Below the pieces are notes generated by a model that saw only the letters and a list, made by a program, of their open reading frames with translations, was not told the origin of the DNA and made no database searches. A stretch of DNA of 64,000 bases from Nitrosomonadales bacterium. GTDB taxonomy: Bacteria > Pseudomonadota > Gammaproteobacteria > Burkholderiales > Gallionellaceae. Within the stretch, counting starts at the first letter, position 1. The number at the start of each line of letters is the position of its first letter. The DNA lies in assembly GCA_016208015.1 (NCBI GenBank), contig JACQYW010000008.1:291296-355295 (forward strand). Direction: 5' to 3'. The translations under genes and the position numbers were made by a program. Of the stretch, positions 43,841-57,605 are shown piece by piece.

Positions 43841-45769
43841 TCAGAACGACTCCGTCGCTTTGGTGATTCGGGTCTGGAAGAAACCATATACCAGCAGGAT
43901 CATGAAGATCACCGTCGAGTAGGCGGCCGCGTAGGCATACTGGTACTGCTCGAACGCGATCTTGTACGCCTTGGTCACCAGTATTTCGTTGGCCCCCGCC
44001 GGTTCGCCGCCGGAAACGAGGAAGATGATGTTGAACATGTTGAAGGTCCACACCACCGACAGCACGATGGCGGGGATCAGCGTCGGTTTCAGCAGCGGCA
44101 GCGTGATGTAGCGCAGGCGCTGCCAACGGCTCGCCCCCTCCACCTCGGCCGCCTCGTACATGTCTTTCGGAATCGATTGCAACGCGCCCAGGATCACCAC
44201 CATCATGAACGGAAAACTCAGCCAGCCGTTGGTCGCCAGCCCGGTGATGAAGGAACTGACCACGCCGTCGAACCACGCGACCGGCTCCATGCCGAACATC
44301 TGCAATACCTGGTTGATGACGCCGAACTGCGGATGGAACATGCCGCGCCAGACCAGAGCGGTGATGTAGTTCGGGATGGCCCAGGGCAGGATCAGCAGCA
44401 CGCGGTAGATGGCTTTGCCTTTCAAGCCGTCGGTGTTCAACGCCATCGCCAGCATGAAACCGACGGTGACGCCGACGGTGACATTGGTGACGGTCCAGAT
44501 CACGGTGACCATCAGGGTCCAATAGAAATTCTGATAGTTCCAGCTGATGCCATCGGCCGTGCTCTGGTAGATATTGAAATCGCCGAGAATGGCCTTGAAG
44601 TTGTCCCAGCCGATCAGCCTGTCGGAGAACGGCAACGATTCGTTGAACAGGGTGGTATCGGTGAACGAAAGCGTGATGCCGTACATGAACGGAAAGAACA
44701 CCAGCACCAGCATGCCGATCATGGCAGGCGCCACATAGATATAGGCATCGATGTGCGCCTTGAATGCGGCATAAGCACGTGCAGCATAGCCGTAGACGAA
44801 CATCAGCAACACGGCAACGGCCAGCAGATCGATCACCCACAGGATGGGCCGGATAAAGTCGGCGCGCTTGCCCAGTTGCCTGGTCTGCGCTTCGACGGAG
44901 ATGCTGCCGTCCGCTCCGATCAGCCCGCGCGGCCGCTGGTAATGGTCGGTGTCCCACAGGTTCACGACCGCCGGGTCGCGCAACAACGGTAGATAACCCA
45001 GCCTGTCGAACTGCTCCGCAGTAGCCAGGTAACTCGCAGCGACCGATTTGTTGTCCTGCTTCTCGATCTGTTCAAGCCGCCCGATCCGCTGCTGCTGGTA
45101 GAACACCGCGATCACGAGGAAGACGGCTAGCGCCAGCAGTTTGGCAAAATCGATCCTTCGCCCCGCATCCAGACGCAGCATCACGCCAGCCAGCAGCGCG
45201 AGCAACAGCATCAGCAACGGCAATGAAACTGTATCGTCAGCGACAGTGCCGACATCAGCAGCCGCAAGGTTGAACTGCATTTGCATGATTCCCGCAAACT
45301 CCCCAGCCGCCAGATAAGGCATGGTCACCACAAGATGGCCTTGGGCAGCTTCCTCGACCTGGATGGTCTTCTTGCGCACGATCTCTTCGCCGCGATTGGT
45401 CTCGCGCGCGGTGCGGATCAGGTTGCTTAGATCGAACAACGGTTTTTCTTCGCGCCGAAGCTGACGGGGAGCTGCATCCTCGGGACGGGTCGAGGCGAGC
45501 AACTGGGCACCGGCGACGATGATGACGGACTCGATCTGAGGGTCGAGTTTTTGTATCTCTTGCACCCGCTTCCGCGTGGCCTCCGCATCGGTATCCGCCA
45601 CTGCCAGCACCAGCGCATTCGCCTGCAGCACCGCCAGCCGCTGCCTTTCCTGCAGGCCCAGATCGCGCTCTTCCGCACGGAACAACAAAGCACTCAGCAC
45701 CAGCGCGAGCAGCATGCTGATGCCCAAGCCCAGGATCGCGGATCGCTTCAGATGTTCGCTTATGCTCAT
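43841..45769 (-). CDS. malF: MalF-type ABC permease with a long N-terminal sensor-like extension
   Basis: 642 residues, about 300 longer than a simple permease. The C-terminal part (about 340-640) is a normal MalF core with the EAA motif MYEAAEVEGASRWQRLRYIT. The N-terminal part has a helix (about 10-30), an extracytoplasmic alpha/beta stretch (about 31-180) resembling chemoreceptor or histidine-kinase input domains, two helices (about 182-225), a second outside segment with LYLPLLRDPAVVNLW-like sequence (about 240-300) and another helix (about 308-330). E. coli MalF has a different periplasmic loop, so this extension is unusual. Confidence 0.85.
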   Translation of the reverse strand: MSISEHLKRSAILGLGISMLLALVLSALLFRAEERDLGLQERQRLAVLQANALVLAVADTDAEATRKRVQEIQKLDPQIESVIIVAGAQLLASTRPEDAAPRQLRREEKPLFDLSNLIRTARETNRGEEIVRKKTIQVEEAAQGHLVVTMPYLAAGEFAGIMQMQFNLAAADVGTVADDTVSLPLLMLLLALLAGVMLRLDAGRRIDFAKLLALAVFLVIAVFYQQQRIGRLEQIEKQDNKSVAASYLATAEQFDRLGYLPLLRDPAVVNLWDTDHYQRPRGLIGADGSISVEAQTRQLGKRADFIRPILWVIDLLAVAVLLMFVYGYAARAYAAFKAHIDAYIYVAPAMIGMLVLVFFPFMYGITLSFTDTTLFNESLPFSDRLIGWDNFKAILGDFNIYQSTADGISWNYQNFYWTLMVTVIWTVTNVTVGVTVGFMLAMALNTDGLKGKAIYRVLLILPWAIPNYITALVWRGMFHPQFGVINQVLQMFGMEPVAWFDGVVSSFITGLATNGWLSFPFMMVVILGALQSIPKDMYEAAEVEGASRWQRLRYITLPLLKPTLIPAIVLSVVWTFNMFNIIFLVSGGEPAGANEILVTKAYKIAFEQYQYAYAAAYSTVIFMILLVYGFFQTRITKATESF

Positions 45770-45799
45770 AGCCGTGTTTGCTTGGTGCGTCTCCAGTGT

Positions 45800-47020
45800 T
45801 CAGCGTCCCTTGTGCAGTGCATTGATACTATCCTGCACCGTCCTGGTGGCTTCCTTGAGTGCCGCTTCCGGTGTGGCGTTACCCTTGACGACCTTGTTCA
45901 TCGCGGTGGTCACCGGCGACCACACCATGGTCATTTCGGCACGATTGGGCATTGGCTCGGCACTGCTCAACTGGTCGTGGAAGGCGTTGAGCACCACATC
46001 GCCGGTGACACGCTTGTCCTTGTAGATCGCGGCATTGGTATGCAACTGGCGCCCTTCCAGCGCCAGGATGAGGCCGGCCTCTTCCGAAGCCAGGAACTTG
46101 GCGAAATCATATGCCGCTTCTTTCTGTTTGGAGCTGGCCGATACATACGCGCCTTCGATGGTCAGCCATGGACGCATCGGTTTCTTGCCCGCTTCGTCGA
46201 TCACCGGCAATACGGCCAGACCGAAATCCACCGATGGCGATATCTCGCCGATGAACCATGGACCGTTGAACACCATGGCCACCTTGCCTTCGTTGAACAT
46301 TGATGACACCAGCGTCTCGGAAGGTTCGGTCGGCATGATGCCGTCCTGCTTGTACCATTTCATCATCTGCTTGATGGAAGCCACCGTCTCCTTCGAGTTC
46401 AGCACCAGCTTGCCGTCCTTGTCGAACACGCGGCCGCCGAAAGCGTTCATCAGCGCGGCGTGGAAATAGAAATTGGTGTACCAGTAAGCCAGGCCGTAGC
46501 GACCCGAATCGGCATTGGTCAACGACTTGGCGAGCTTGACCAGTTCTGCCGAGGTCTTCGGCGGGTTCTTCACCAGCGCCTTGTTGTAGATCAGCGTGAT
46601 GCTCTTGTAGTTGAGCGGCAGGCCATAGACCGTGCCCTTGTAGGTCATCGCATCCATCATGCCCGGCAGGAATTGTTTCTGCGTCGCCTCGTCCATGAAA
46701 AAGCCGATAGGTTCGACCGTCTTGCCCGATTCGATCCAGCCGCCCAGCCGGTCTTGCGCGTAGATGAACACATCCGGCCCCTTTCCTCTGGGGACGGAGG
46801 CAGTGATCTTGTCGGCATAGGCATCGTAAGGAATGGCCAGCGTGGTCACCCTGGTTCCGGCCATCTTCGTTTCATACAGCTTGGCGACCTTTTCGATGGC
46901 GTTCTTTTCCGCGCCGCGATAGGCATGCCACAGCACCAGCTCGGTCGCCTGCGCCGTCGTGAAGATACCGAGCAGAAGGAAGGTGCCGAGCGCCAGAATG
47001 ATCCGCAATGGTTGTTTCAT
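45800..47020 (-). CDS. malE: Maltose/maltodextrin-binding protein MalE-like
   Basis: 406 residues with a signal peptide ending near TAQA. It is a family 1 solute-binding protein: VLWHAYRGAEKNAIEKVAKLYE, KGPDVFIYAQDRLGGWIESG, GLPLNYKSITLIYNKAL, and MVFNGPWFIGEIS (the FNGPW motif of MalE-type proteins). It delivers alpha-glucan oligomers to MalFG. The gap upstream to malK holds an inverted repeat (47066-47114). Confidence 0.9.
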   Translation of the reverse strand: MKQPLRIILALGTFLLLGIFTTAQATELVLWHAYRGAEKNAIEKVAKLYETKMAGTRVTTLAIPYDAYADKITASVPRGKGPDVFIYAQDRLGGWIESGKTVEPIGFFMDEATQKQFLPGMMDAMTYKGTVYGLPLNYKSITLIYNKALVKNPPKTSAELVKLAKSLTNADSGRYGLAYWYTNFYFHAALMNAFGGRVFDKDGKLVLNSKETVASIKQMMKWYKQDGIMPTEPSETLVSSMFNEGKVAMVFNGPWFIGEISPSVDFGLAVLPVIDEAGKKPMRPWLTIEGAYVSASSKQKEAAYDFAKFLASEEAGLILALEGRQLHTNAAIYKDKRVTGDVVLNAFHDQLSSAEPMPNRAEMTMVWSPVTTAMNKVVKGNATPEAALKEATRTVQDSINALHKGR

Positions 47021-47065
47021 TTCATTCTCCTCGAAAAAAACAATTAGAAAGCGCCATCAAGTCCG

Positions 47066-47114
47066 GTAGGGTGCGCTTGCGCACCACCGCGATTGGTGCG
47101 CAAGCGCACCCTAC
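47066..47114. repeat. Perfect inverted repeat between malK and malE
   Basis: GTAGGGTGCGCTTGCGCACC (47066-47085) and its exact reverse complement (47095-47114) around a 9-nt loop. It begins GTAGG like the repeat in mutL at 6195 but has a different body. It could stall or protect the operon mRNA. Confidence 0.88.
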
Positions 47115-47155
47115 TTGCCTCCCAAAGGGAGAGGGAGCACGCGGACCGTGCTTGC

Positions 47156-48273
<1,118 letters not shown>

Positions 48274-48274
<1 letters not shown>

Positions 48275-49812
48275 CAGTGTCCCGCCTTTCCTGAAACGAT
48301 ACTGAAAATGCGCACCGACCTGGGTGCCATGGGGGATGTTATACGCCCCGCAGAGATCGCCTGCGGTTTATTGTTCAACTCGTCCGCAACCGTCCTCCCG
48401 CTCCAGATATCCGGCAACGCAAAATCAGCGGTCAGTTCCTTGTCATCTCGATTGACCAGTATCAGCACGCTGTCGTTGCTCGCGGCATCGTGGCGGATAT
48501 AGGCCAGCACCGGTTCCTGCGGCCCGGACAGCAGCGTGTAGTCGCCACGACGCAATGCCGGGTGATCGTGCCGGATATGCAGCAATACCTTGTAAAAATC
48601 GCGCATGGTCTCATCGCGGGCAGCCCCTCTCCCCGGCTTGATGTCGCGCTCTCCCCACGGCATGTTGGTGCGGTTGAGCGGCCATTCGCTGCCGGCACGG
48701 GCGACTTCCTCCCCGTAATAGATGACCGGCAAACCGAGGGACGTCATCTGGATAGCCGCGCAGATGCGGAACTTATCCTTGTTGCTGTTCAGGTTGTACA
48801 ACGCCATCGGTTCGTCGTGGCTGGAAAGGTAATGCGCCAGCAGGTAACCTTTGCGCACTTTGTGCCGGGAACCGAGATAGCTGCCGTAGGCGATCGCGCG
48901 GCCGCGGCCGTTAACGAACGCTTCGCAACTGCCCTTGAAGCTGAAATCGAAACCGGCATCGACTTCGTCCTGGGCGAAAAAGGGATCGAGTGATTTCGCA
49001 TCACCGCCCCAGTGCTCGGCCAGCAGGAAAAAATCCTTGCTGATCTCGGCACGCGTGCGGCGTCTATGCTCCAGCCAGAAATCCGTTTCGATATGCTTGA
49101 AGGTGTCCAGACGGAAACCATCCACGCCGGCCTGTTTGGCCAGATCGATATTGGCCTGCAACAGATAATCCCTGACCTCGGGCAGTTCGGTCCTGAAGTC
49201 GGGCAGGCCGCCCACACGGCAGGTGACCGGATCGACTTCGCAATTGCCTTCGCCGATTCGCAGCCAGCCCTGCCCGTCTGCAGTCCGGCGCGATTCATAG
49301 CTCGATGCATAACCCGCATGGTTGTAGACCACATCGAGCAAGACCTTGATGTTGCGTTTGTGCGCTTCCTCGACCAGTTTTTTCAATTCTTCGAGGCTGC
49401 CAAAATGCGCCTCCATGGCCCTGAAGTCGTCGATCCAGTAACCGTGGAAACCGAAATGCCTGAACTCGGGAATGCCCAGCTTTGCCGGAGCGTTGGCGTA
49501 GAAACTCTGCGGAATCTGCTTCTGCACCGGATTGATCCACAGTGCGGTGATACCCAAGTCGGCGAGATCGTCGAGGCGCTGGGTCAGTCCCTTCAGGTCG
49601 CCACCATGAAACCCACCCGGGTTGCTGCGTTCGACACCGCGATTGTTCGCGCTGTCTCCGTCGGCATAGCGATCGATGAGCACGAAGTAGACGACATCGT
49701 CAGACCAGTCTGACGATGCGCACGAAATGACAGGGGAAAACAACAGACACAGCAAGAGCCACAACACACCGCGGGGAATGGAGAAGCCGCCAGGACGTGC
49801 TCGGATCTTCAT
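48274..49812 (-). CDS. GH13 alpha-amylase-type enzyme, probable lipoprotein
   Basis: 512 residues from ATG 49812. All four GH13 regions are present: DVVYNHAG (I), GFRLDTFKH with nucleophile Asp (II), LLAEHW with acid/base Glu (III) and YLSSHDEP (IV). The N-terminus has a hydrophobic segment ending SPVISCASS, which fits a lipobox, so the enzyme is probably anchored to a membrane in the periplasm. It would cut imported alpha-glucans for MalE. It is the first gene of an eight-gene minus-strand run. A TTG start at 49830 is possible but has no better ribosome site. Confidence 0.92.
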
Positions 49813-50034
49813 CTCAGAAACGTATGGCAAGAAAGAGTTGCATTTGCATTCCCCTCATCCGGATGTGACGCCTCAGATGCCACGCAATGCTGATTGTCGA
49901 ATCTATTACATGTTTTTCTACGTCATTGAATAGCAGCGACAATGCGGGTGATTCTCTGCCTGAAAGATATTGCCGTCAATATTATCTCTTTGCCGAACAA
50001 ACCCATATTGCAGCCATGGGCGTCCGGCATTGAT

Positions 50035-51471
50035 TCAATATCGCACCTGCACCCGGTAACTCAGCTTGGTGCTGCCCTCGGCAGGCACCGCTATGCGCCA
50101 GATAGCCGTATTGCTTGCGGCCTTGGCGTGCTTGTGACTCTCCGACTGCATCTTCCAGTCGGCCGGGATCGGCTCTTGCACGGTGACCGTCACCGCCTCA
50201 TTCTTGGCATTCTTGAGCACGATCTCGAACGCACTCTCGTACATCGAGTTGCCCTTGGCGGGATTGGGTAGCGCCTTGAAATCGGTCTGTTTCTTGTCTG
50301 CCGTCACGTCGAACGATTCGCCGAGCTTGATGCGCACCTTCTCGTTCTTCGGCGTGTGGTCGATGCTGTCTTCGCCGACGAACTGGGCATTGCCCGCCCC
50401 GTCTTTCTTGTACACGCGAATGATGCCTTTTGGCAGCGGCATGCCGAGATGACTCGCTTCCTTGTTGTCGAACTCGACGAACACCGCCACTTTCATCTTC
50501 TGGCCGAGATTGCCGTAGCTGCTGTGGTAGTAGTAGTTGGCACCGCGCAGCAACAACTCTTTGCGCGCCGGAATCGCAGATGCGGCGAGCAGCGAGACCT
50601 GCTTGGTCTGGTTCTCTGCGATGGTGGTGGGACGATCCAGCGTGTAGAGGTGATACTCCATCAGCGATTCTTCGGACATCTTGTCCTGCTCCGCCTCTTC
50701 CAGCCGTGCCGACTTGCGTGCCATGGCAACTGCCATCGGGTACGCCTGCCGAACCTGGTTCACATCCCCCGCCACCAGTTGCAGCCTGGCATTGCGATAT
50801 GTCGCCCCGCTGGTATTGGTCAGCGTCACCCAGCCGGACAGGTCGAGCTTGTCATCCGCCGCGTTCAACTCGGCAACGTAATCCGCCTTCCAAGCCAGTC
50901 CGCCCGTCAGGTAGGAAAGCTCCACCTCCTGCTGCGCTGCACCGTTGTTATTGAGCGACATCACCAGCGTCGGGCGGTCGCGCAGATTGTCCGGCACATC
51001 GGAATAGACGATGCGGCCCGGCATGCCCGTCTCGATGCGGTTGCCGATCTTCAACACCACGCCTTCATTGGCCGAGAGCACCAATGCCTGCTCGGTGGAC
51101 TCATTACCAGTGGCGGGATTGATACGGACGATGCTGACGGTTCTGCCGACGTATTTCTCCAGCAGCTTGCCCGGCGTGAGCAGATCGAAATCGAAGTTCT
51201 GCTCGATGACGGACAACTTGCCGGGACTGGTTAGGCTGCGCAACAGCGCCGTCTCCGGTCGCATCCCGGCACTGACGTCGCGGAAGGCCAGCGCATTCTG
51301 TCCGTTACCCAGTTGCACCTTGCGTTGATCCTTCACCAAGGCAAGGTTCTCGTTATAGATGGTGACCGCGACGCTTTGCTGGTCCTGCAGAGTGCTGCGC
51401 AACTCGTCGGCATGTACTGATGCAGTGATGGTGAACAGTAAACAGACGAGCATCCTCGGCGACAGATACAT
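50035..51471 (-). CDS. DUF4139 domain secreted protein
   Basis: 478 residues with a signal peptide ending SVHA. Sequence such as [43 protein letters not shown] and [25 protein letters not shown] is typical of DUF4139 proteins; the C-terminal part is built of beta-sandwich strands ([25 protein letters not shown]). The function of the family is unknown, with export or surface assembly proposed for some members. About 220 bp separate it from the amylase operon, so it is likely transcribed separately. Confidence 0.85.
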   Translation of the reverse strand: MYLSPRMLVCLLFTITASVHADELRSTLQDQQSVAVTIYNENLALVKDQRKVQLGNGQNALAFRDVSAGMRPETALLRSLTSPGKLSVIEQNFDFDLLTPGKLLEKYVGRTVSIVRINPATGNESTEQALVLSANEGVVLKIGNRIETGMPGRIVYSDVPDNLRDRPTLVMSLNNNGAAQQEVELSYLTGGLAWKADYVAELNAADDKLDLSGWVTLTNTSGATYRNARLQLVAGDVNQVRQAYPMAVAMARKSARLEEAEQDKMSEESLMEYHLYTLDRPTTIAENQTKQVSLLAASAIPARKELLLRGANYYYHSSYGNLGQKMKVAVFVEFDNKEASHLGMPLPKGIIRVYKKDGAGNAQFVGEDSIDHTPKNEKVRIKLGESFDVTADKKQTDFKALPNPAKGNSMYESAFEIVLKNAKNEAVTVTVQEPIPADWKMQSESHKHAKAASNTAIWRIAVPAEGSTKLSYRVQVRY

Positions 51472-51510
51472 GACGACCTCCTAATGTTGGTGCAGCAAAG
51501 TCACGGATCG

Positions 51511-51831
51511 CTAGCTATCGTTCCGCTTGTAAATAAACTTCCAGAAATACCAGATGTAATACCCGCCCAGCGCCGTCCCCAGCGGAAAGTAAATCAAGAT
51601 GACCACCGAGAATGGCAGGCACATCCAGTGCGAGCGTCGGTACTTGAGGATGAGGGTGAGGCCGAGCGCGAAGAACAATGCGGCGACGGCGATGGCGTAG
51701 ATGATGATGTTTGCTTCGTGAGGGGGCGCGTCGGGGCTGAAGACGCGCTTCCAGGCGAAGGTGATGAACACGGCCAGCAACATGACCATGGCTTCGTACA
51801 GCCAGCCGATGATGATGCGGTGTTTGTCCAA
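51511..51831 (-). CDS. Small three-helix membrane protein
   Basis: 106 residues, unrecognised. Three hydrophobic helices (about 8-26, 42-62, 70-95) are separated by short charged loops. The C-terminus is YIWYFWKFIYKRNDS. It lies 11 nt after the yebC-like gene and may be co-transcribed. No motif allows a function. Confidence 0.65.
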   Translation of the reverse strand: MDKHRIIIGWLYEAMVMLLAVFITFAWKRVFSPDAPPHEANIIIYAIAVAALFFALGLTLILKYRRSHWMCLPFSVVILIYFPLGTALGGYYIWYFWKFIYKRNDS

Positions 51832-51842
51832 CTCGCCTCCGC

Positions 51843-52544
51843 TCAGGCCAAGCCGACGTACACGCTCTGCACGTCGTCATCCTCGTCGATGGCTTCGAGG
51901 AAGGCTTGCACTTCTTCGAGTTCGGCATCGTTGGTGATGGTGACGGGGTTCTTGGGGCGGTAGCCCAGTTTGGCGGAAACCACGGTGAAGCCTTGCGCAG
52001 GCAGTGCCTTGCACACGGCATCGAGGTCGGTGGTGTCGGTGATGAACAGGGTCGCGCCTTCGTCGGCGGGTTCCAGGTCTTGCGCGCCCGCTTCGATGGC
52101 GGCGACTTCCGGGTCGGCATCTTTGGAGTTCGGTGTCGCTTCGATCATGCCGACATAGTCGAAATCCCACGAGACGGAACCTTCGGCGCCGAGCTGGCCC
52201 TTGCGGAACAGCACGTTCATGCTGGACTTGGTGCGGTTGATGTTGTCGGACAGGCATTCGACGATGACGGGAACGCGGTGCGGGGCAAAACCTTCGTAAA
52301 CGAGGCGCTCCAGTTGCGCGCCGCCATCGAGCAGGCCTGCGCCCTTCTTGATGGCACGATCCAGCGTGTCTTTGGGCATGGAGGCTTTTTTGGCCTGCTC
52401 GACAACCAGGCGCAGGCGCGAATTCGAGCTCGGGTCGGCACCGCCTTTTGCTGCGACCATGATTTCCTTGGCGAGTTTGCCGAAAATCTTGCCTTTCGCG
52501 TTCGCTGCGACTTCCTTATGTCTGGCTTTCCACTGTGCGCCCAT
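51843..52544 (-). CDS. YebC/PmpR-family DNA- or ribosome-associated protein
   Basis: 233 residues. [32 protein letters not shown] at the start, [49 protein letters not shown] and the acidic C-terminal [17 protein letters not shown] are characteristic. Members were first described as transcriptional regulators, and some are reported to help translation at difficult proline stretches. The start type [10 protein letters not shown] belongs to the YebC-II subgroup. Confidence 0.93.
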   Translation of the reverse strand: MGAQWKARHKEVAANAKGKIFGKLAKEIMVAAKGGADPSSNSRLRLVVEQAKKASMPKDTLDRAIKKGAGLLDGGAQLERLVYEGFAPHRVPVIVECLSDNINRTKSSMNVLFRKGQLGAEGSVSWDFDYVGMIEATPNSKDADPEVAAIEAGAQDLEPADEGATLFITDTTDLDAVCKALPAQGFTVVSAKLGYRPKNPVTITNDAELEEVQAFLEAIDEDDDVQSVYVGLA

Positions 52545-52667
52545 GATTGTTCTCTTGTGTTGGTTGGATATTGAATCTTTTCCGGGAAAAATCCCGAAGG
52601 CGCATCTTGCCTTAAGTGGCGAGAGGGTTCAATCTCGAACCCGGAAAATCCATTAAGCCGAAAAGCC

Positions 52668-52840
52668 CGTCATACCGGCGGATAACCAGCGACTTTGCTG
52701 GCGTTTTTTGCCAGCTTAGTCGAATGGCTAGTAGTTCCATCAGGCCGGTATCCAGTCAATCCAACAAGCCCCGCATGAGGGACAAAACCCAACTGCATTT
52801 TAAATAACTGCGCTGGATACCGGCCTGCACCGGTATGACG
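52668..52840. repeat. REP-like inverted-repeat pair, left unit split by a hairpin element
   Basis: Right unit 52813-52840 (CTGGATACCGGCCTGCACCG...) is intact. The left unit is cut into 52668-52680 and 52741-52755 by a 60-nt insertion; joining the two parts restores the palindrome CGTCATACCGGCGCAGGCCG.... It fills the region between yebC and recQ (52545-52861), which has no gene. Confidence 0.85.
52681..52740 (-). mobile_element. 60-nt hairpin element, copy 2
   Basis: Read on the minus strand it begins ATGGAACTACTAGCC and ends GTCGCTGGTTATC, with the same length and flanks as the copy at 8457. The apical stem is GCTGGC/GCCAGC with loop AAAAAAC. Relative to copy 1, two base pairs are exchanged together (C:G to T:A and T:A to G:C). 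It is inserted exactly at the tip of a REP-like palindrome after CCTG. Confidence 0.75.
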
Positions 52841-52861
52841 CCCCAATGGACAAGCGGGGTG

Positions 52862-54663
52862 TTAAGCCCCGTTCGCCACATCCTCCACCACCTGCAAGAA
52901 CGCATCGCCATACTTCGCCAGCTTGGCCTGCCCGATGCCGCTGATCTGCCCCATCTCGTCCAGGGTGTGCGGCTTGCGGTTAAGTATCTCCAGCAGGGTG
53001 CTGTCATGAAAGATGACGTAGGGCGGCACGCCCTGCTCACGGGCAAGTTCGATGCGCTTGGCCTTGAGGGCAAGCCATAAGGGATCGTCATTGGCCCCGG
53101 CAAACGGTTGTTTTCTGCGCGCATCGCGCTCTGCCTTGGTGGCGCGGCGTTTTTCCGGTGCGGCATCGCGGCGCAACCAGACTTCCTGCTGACCTTTCAA
53201 CACAGGGCGCGCAGCCTCGGTGAGCTTCAGTCCGCCGTAGCCTTCGATGTCCACGTTGATGAATCCGGCGGCGACGAGTTGGCGATAGACGCTGCTCCAT
53301 TGCTGTTGCGCCAGGTCTTTGCCGATGCCGAAGACGGTGAGTTGCTGATGGTTGAACTGCTCGACCTTGGGCGTGGCCTTGCCCAGCAACACATCGATGA
53401 GATGCACGACGCCAAAGCGCTGGCCGGTGCGGTAGATGCAGGACAGCGCCATCTGCGCGGCCTGGGTGGCGTCCCAGGTATCCACGGGCGACAGGCAGTT
53501 GTCGCACTCGCCGCAGTCGCCGGGATGTTCTTCGCCGAAGTAGCGCAGGACAGTCTGGTGGCGGCAGGCAGTGGATTCGCAGAAACCGAGCAGCGCATCG
53601 AGCTTTTGCAGTTCGACGCGCTTGCGCTCTTCCGGCGCATCACCGGACAGCAGCATCTGGCGCATGGACACCACATCGCCCAGACCGTATGCCATCCATG
53701 CATTTGCGGGCAGACCATCGCGACCGGCACGACCTGTTCCAGGGCACGGGTTTTGTAGCGGGGTTTGTCGATGCCCATGCCGAAGGCGACGGTGGCGACC
53801 ATGATCACCCCTTCCTCGCGCAGGAATTTTTTCTGGTTCTTGCTTCGCACGGCAGCATCCAGTCCGGCGTGATACGGCAAGGCATCCCAGCCCTGCTCTT
53901 TCAGCCAGGCTGCGGTCTCTTCCACTTTCTTGCGCGACAGGCAATACACGATGCCAGCGTCATCGGGGTGCTCGGTTTCGAGGAAGGTCTGCAATTGTTT
54001 GCGCGCGTTGTCCTTGAGTGTGACGCGGTAACGGATGTTGGGGCGGTCAAAGCTGGAGACGAACTGGGTCGCATTTTCCAGCGCCAGCCGCTCGACGATC
54101 TCGCTGCGCGTCGGCGCATCCGCCGTGGCGGTGAGGGCGATGCGCGGCACGCTGTGGAAACGTTCGTGCAACACCGTCAGCGCGCGGTATTCGGGACGGA
54201 AGTCGTGTCCCCATTGCGAGACACAATGCGCTTCGTCGATGGCGAACAGGGCGATATTATTGTCCTGCTGCAAACACTCCAACTGGTTCAGAAATCCTTC
54301 CGTCATCAACCGTTCGGGCGCGACATACAGCAGCTTCAGTTCGCCGCGCATGAGTTGCCGCGATACCTCCCGCGCCTCTTCCGCCTCCAGGCTGGAATTC
54401 AGGAACGCGGCCGGCACACCGAGCTGTTTGAGCGCATCCACCTGGTCCTGCATCAGTGCGATCAGGGGCGACACGATGATGCCGACGCCCGGACGCAACA
54501 GGGTCGGAATCTGGTAGCACAGCGACTTGCCGCCGCCGGTTGGCATCAGCACCAGCGCATCGCCGCCGCTTACGACATGCTCGACGATAGCCTGCTGTGC
54601 ACCACGAAATGAGGTGTAACCAAAGGTGTCGCGCAGGATTTGTTGGGCGGTACTGGAACTCAT
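52862..54663 (-). pseudogene. recQ: recQ, ATP-dependent DNA helicase, broken by deletion and frameshift
   Basis: Two frames together cover a whole RecQ. The first (from 54663) has [32 protein letters not shown] and [13 protein letters not shown], about 302 codons. The second resumes at [18 protein letters not shown] and runs through the zinc-binding region ([11 protein letters not shown]), RQC and HRDC domains to 52862. Between them (53738-53760) only about 23 nt replace the roughly 57 nt that normally encode the end of motif V and the YYQE before motif VI. This is more than a single-base slip, so the gene is probably inactive, unless it is an assembly fault. Confidence 0.8.
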
Positions 54664-54691
54664 GGATGAAGCTATCGGTAAAGGTGCGTAA

Positions 54692-56422
<1,731 letters not shown>

Positions 56423-56501
56423 AGATCCGTTCGTCCTGAACTTCGACAGTCTCAGAACTAAGGGCAAGTCGAAGTGTGAACAGTTCCATTCCCCCCCAAC
56501 C

Positions 56502-57605
56502 TCAAGCGGCAGCATTGCTGGCTGATTCTGTTGCCGCTCCCTGCCCCCCGAACTTGATCACCTCATCCACCTGCAATGCCTTGGGCAACTGGTGGGTGAT
56601 GAACAGCATGGTGACCTTGCCCTTGAGCTTGTTGACGGTGTGCGCGAAGTGCTCGGCGGTAGCTTGGTCCAGATTGCTCACCGCTTCGTCGAAGATCAGC
56701 ACGCGCGGACGCTTGAGCAGCGCACGGGCGATGGCGATGCGCTGGCGTTGCCCGCCGGAAAGCCCGATGCCGTTCTCGCCCACCGGCGTCTGGTAACCCT
56801 GCGGCAGTTGTTCGATGACGGCGTGAATCTCGGCCAGCTTGCAGGCATGCACAATCTCCTCGAAACTGGCGTGCGGATTGGCCAGTTGCAGATTCTCGTA
56901 AAGCGTCCCGGAGAACAATCGCGTCTCCTGCGGCACCACGCCGAAATTGCTGCGCAATTCGTTGGCGGCGAGATGGCGGATGTCGTAGCCGTCAAGCAGG
57001 ACACTGCCGTCGCTGGGCCAGTAGAAACCTTGCAGCATCTTGCCCAGCGTACTCTTGCCGCAGCCGGACGGCCCCATCAGCACGGTGAGTTTGCCGGATG
57101 CAAGCGTCAGGTCCAGGTTGCGGTACAGGTATGGATGTTTGTCGCTGTAACGGAAGCTCACATCCCTGAGTTCGACCTTGCCGCCCGCTCCGCTACGGGC
57201 GCGCGCCGGAACCAACGCATGCGGTTCGGCGGGCGCATCCATCAGGTCGCCCAGGCGATTGACGGCGATGTCGGCCTGCTGGAATTCCTGCCACAGCCCG
57301 GCCAGACGCAGCATCGGCTGGCTCATGCGCCCGGCGAACATCTGGAACGCGACCAGCATGCCGATGGTGAAACCGTCGTTCTGCATCACCAGCAACGCGC
57401 CCACCACGAGAATCGACAGGGTCATGACCTGCTCCAGCGCGTTGGCGGCAACGTTGTAGCTGTTGGATAACTGGCGCGTGGCGAATCCGGCGGCGAGGTA
57501 GTTGGCTAGCAGGTCGCCGTATTTGTGTTCCAGCACGGGTTCCATTTGCAGCGACTTGACCGTTTCCATGCCGGCGACGTATTCGGTGACGAAGGCCTGG
57601 TTTGT
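56502..57605 (-). pseudogene. ABC exporter (type I secretion-like), 5' end lost to IS insertion
   Basis: The surviving ~367 codons hold the end of the membrane domain (NQAFVTEYVAGMETVKSLQMEP, SILVVGALLVMQNDGFTIGMLVAFQMF) and a full ATPase domain: GPSGCGKST, LSGGQRQRIAIARALL, VLIFDEAVSNLD and FITHQLPKAL. Proteins of this kind are usually over 650 residues, so roughly half is gone. The break at about 57605 coincides with an IS21-type end. The first few codons of the open frame (from 57653) come from the IS. No 5' part is found on the other side of the element. Confidence 0.8.

Noticed and set aside
53227..54663. Truncated RecQ as a natural short helicase
   Set aside because: The missing domains follow directly in another frame, so a broken full-length gene is the simpler reading.
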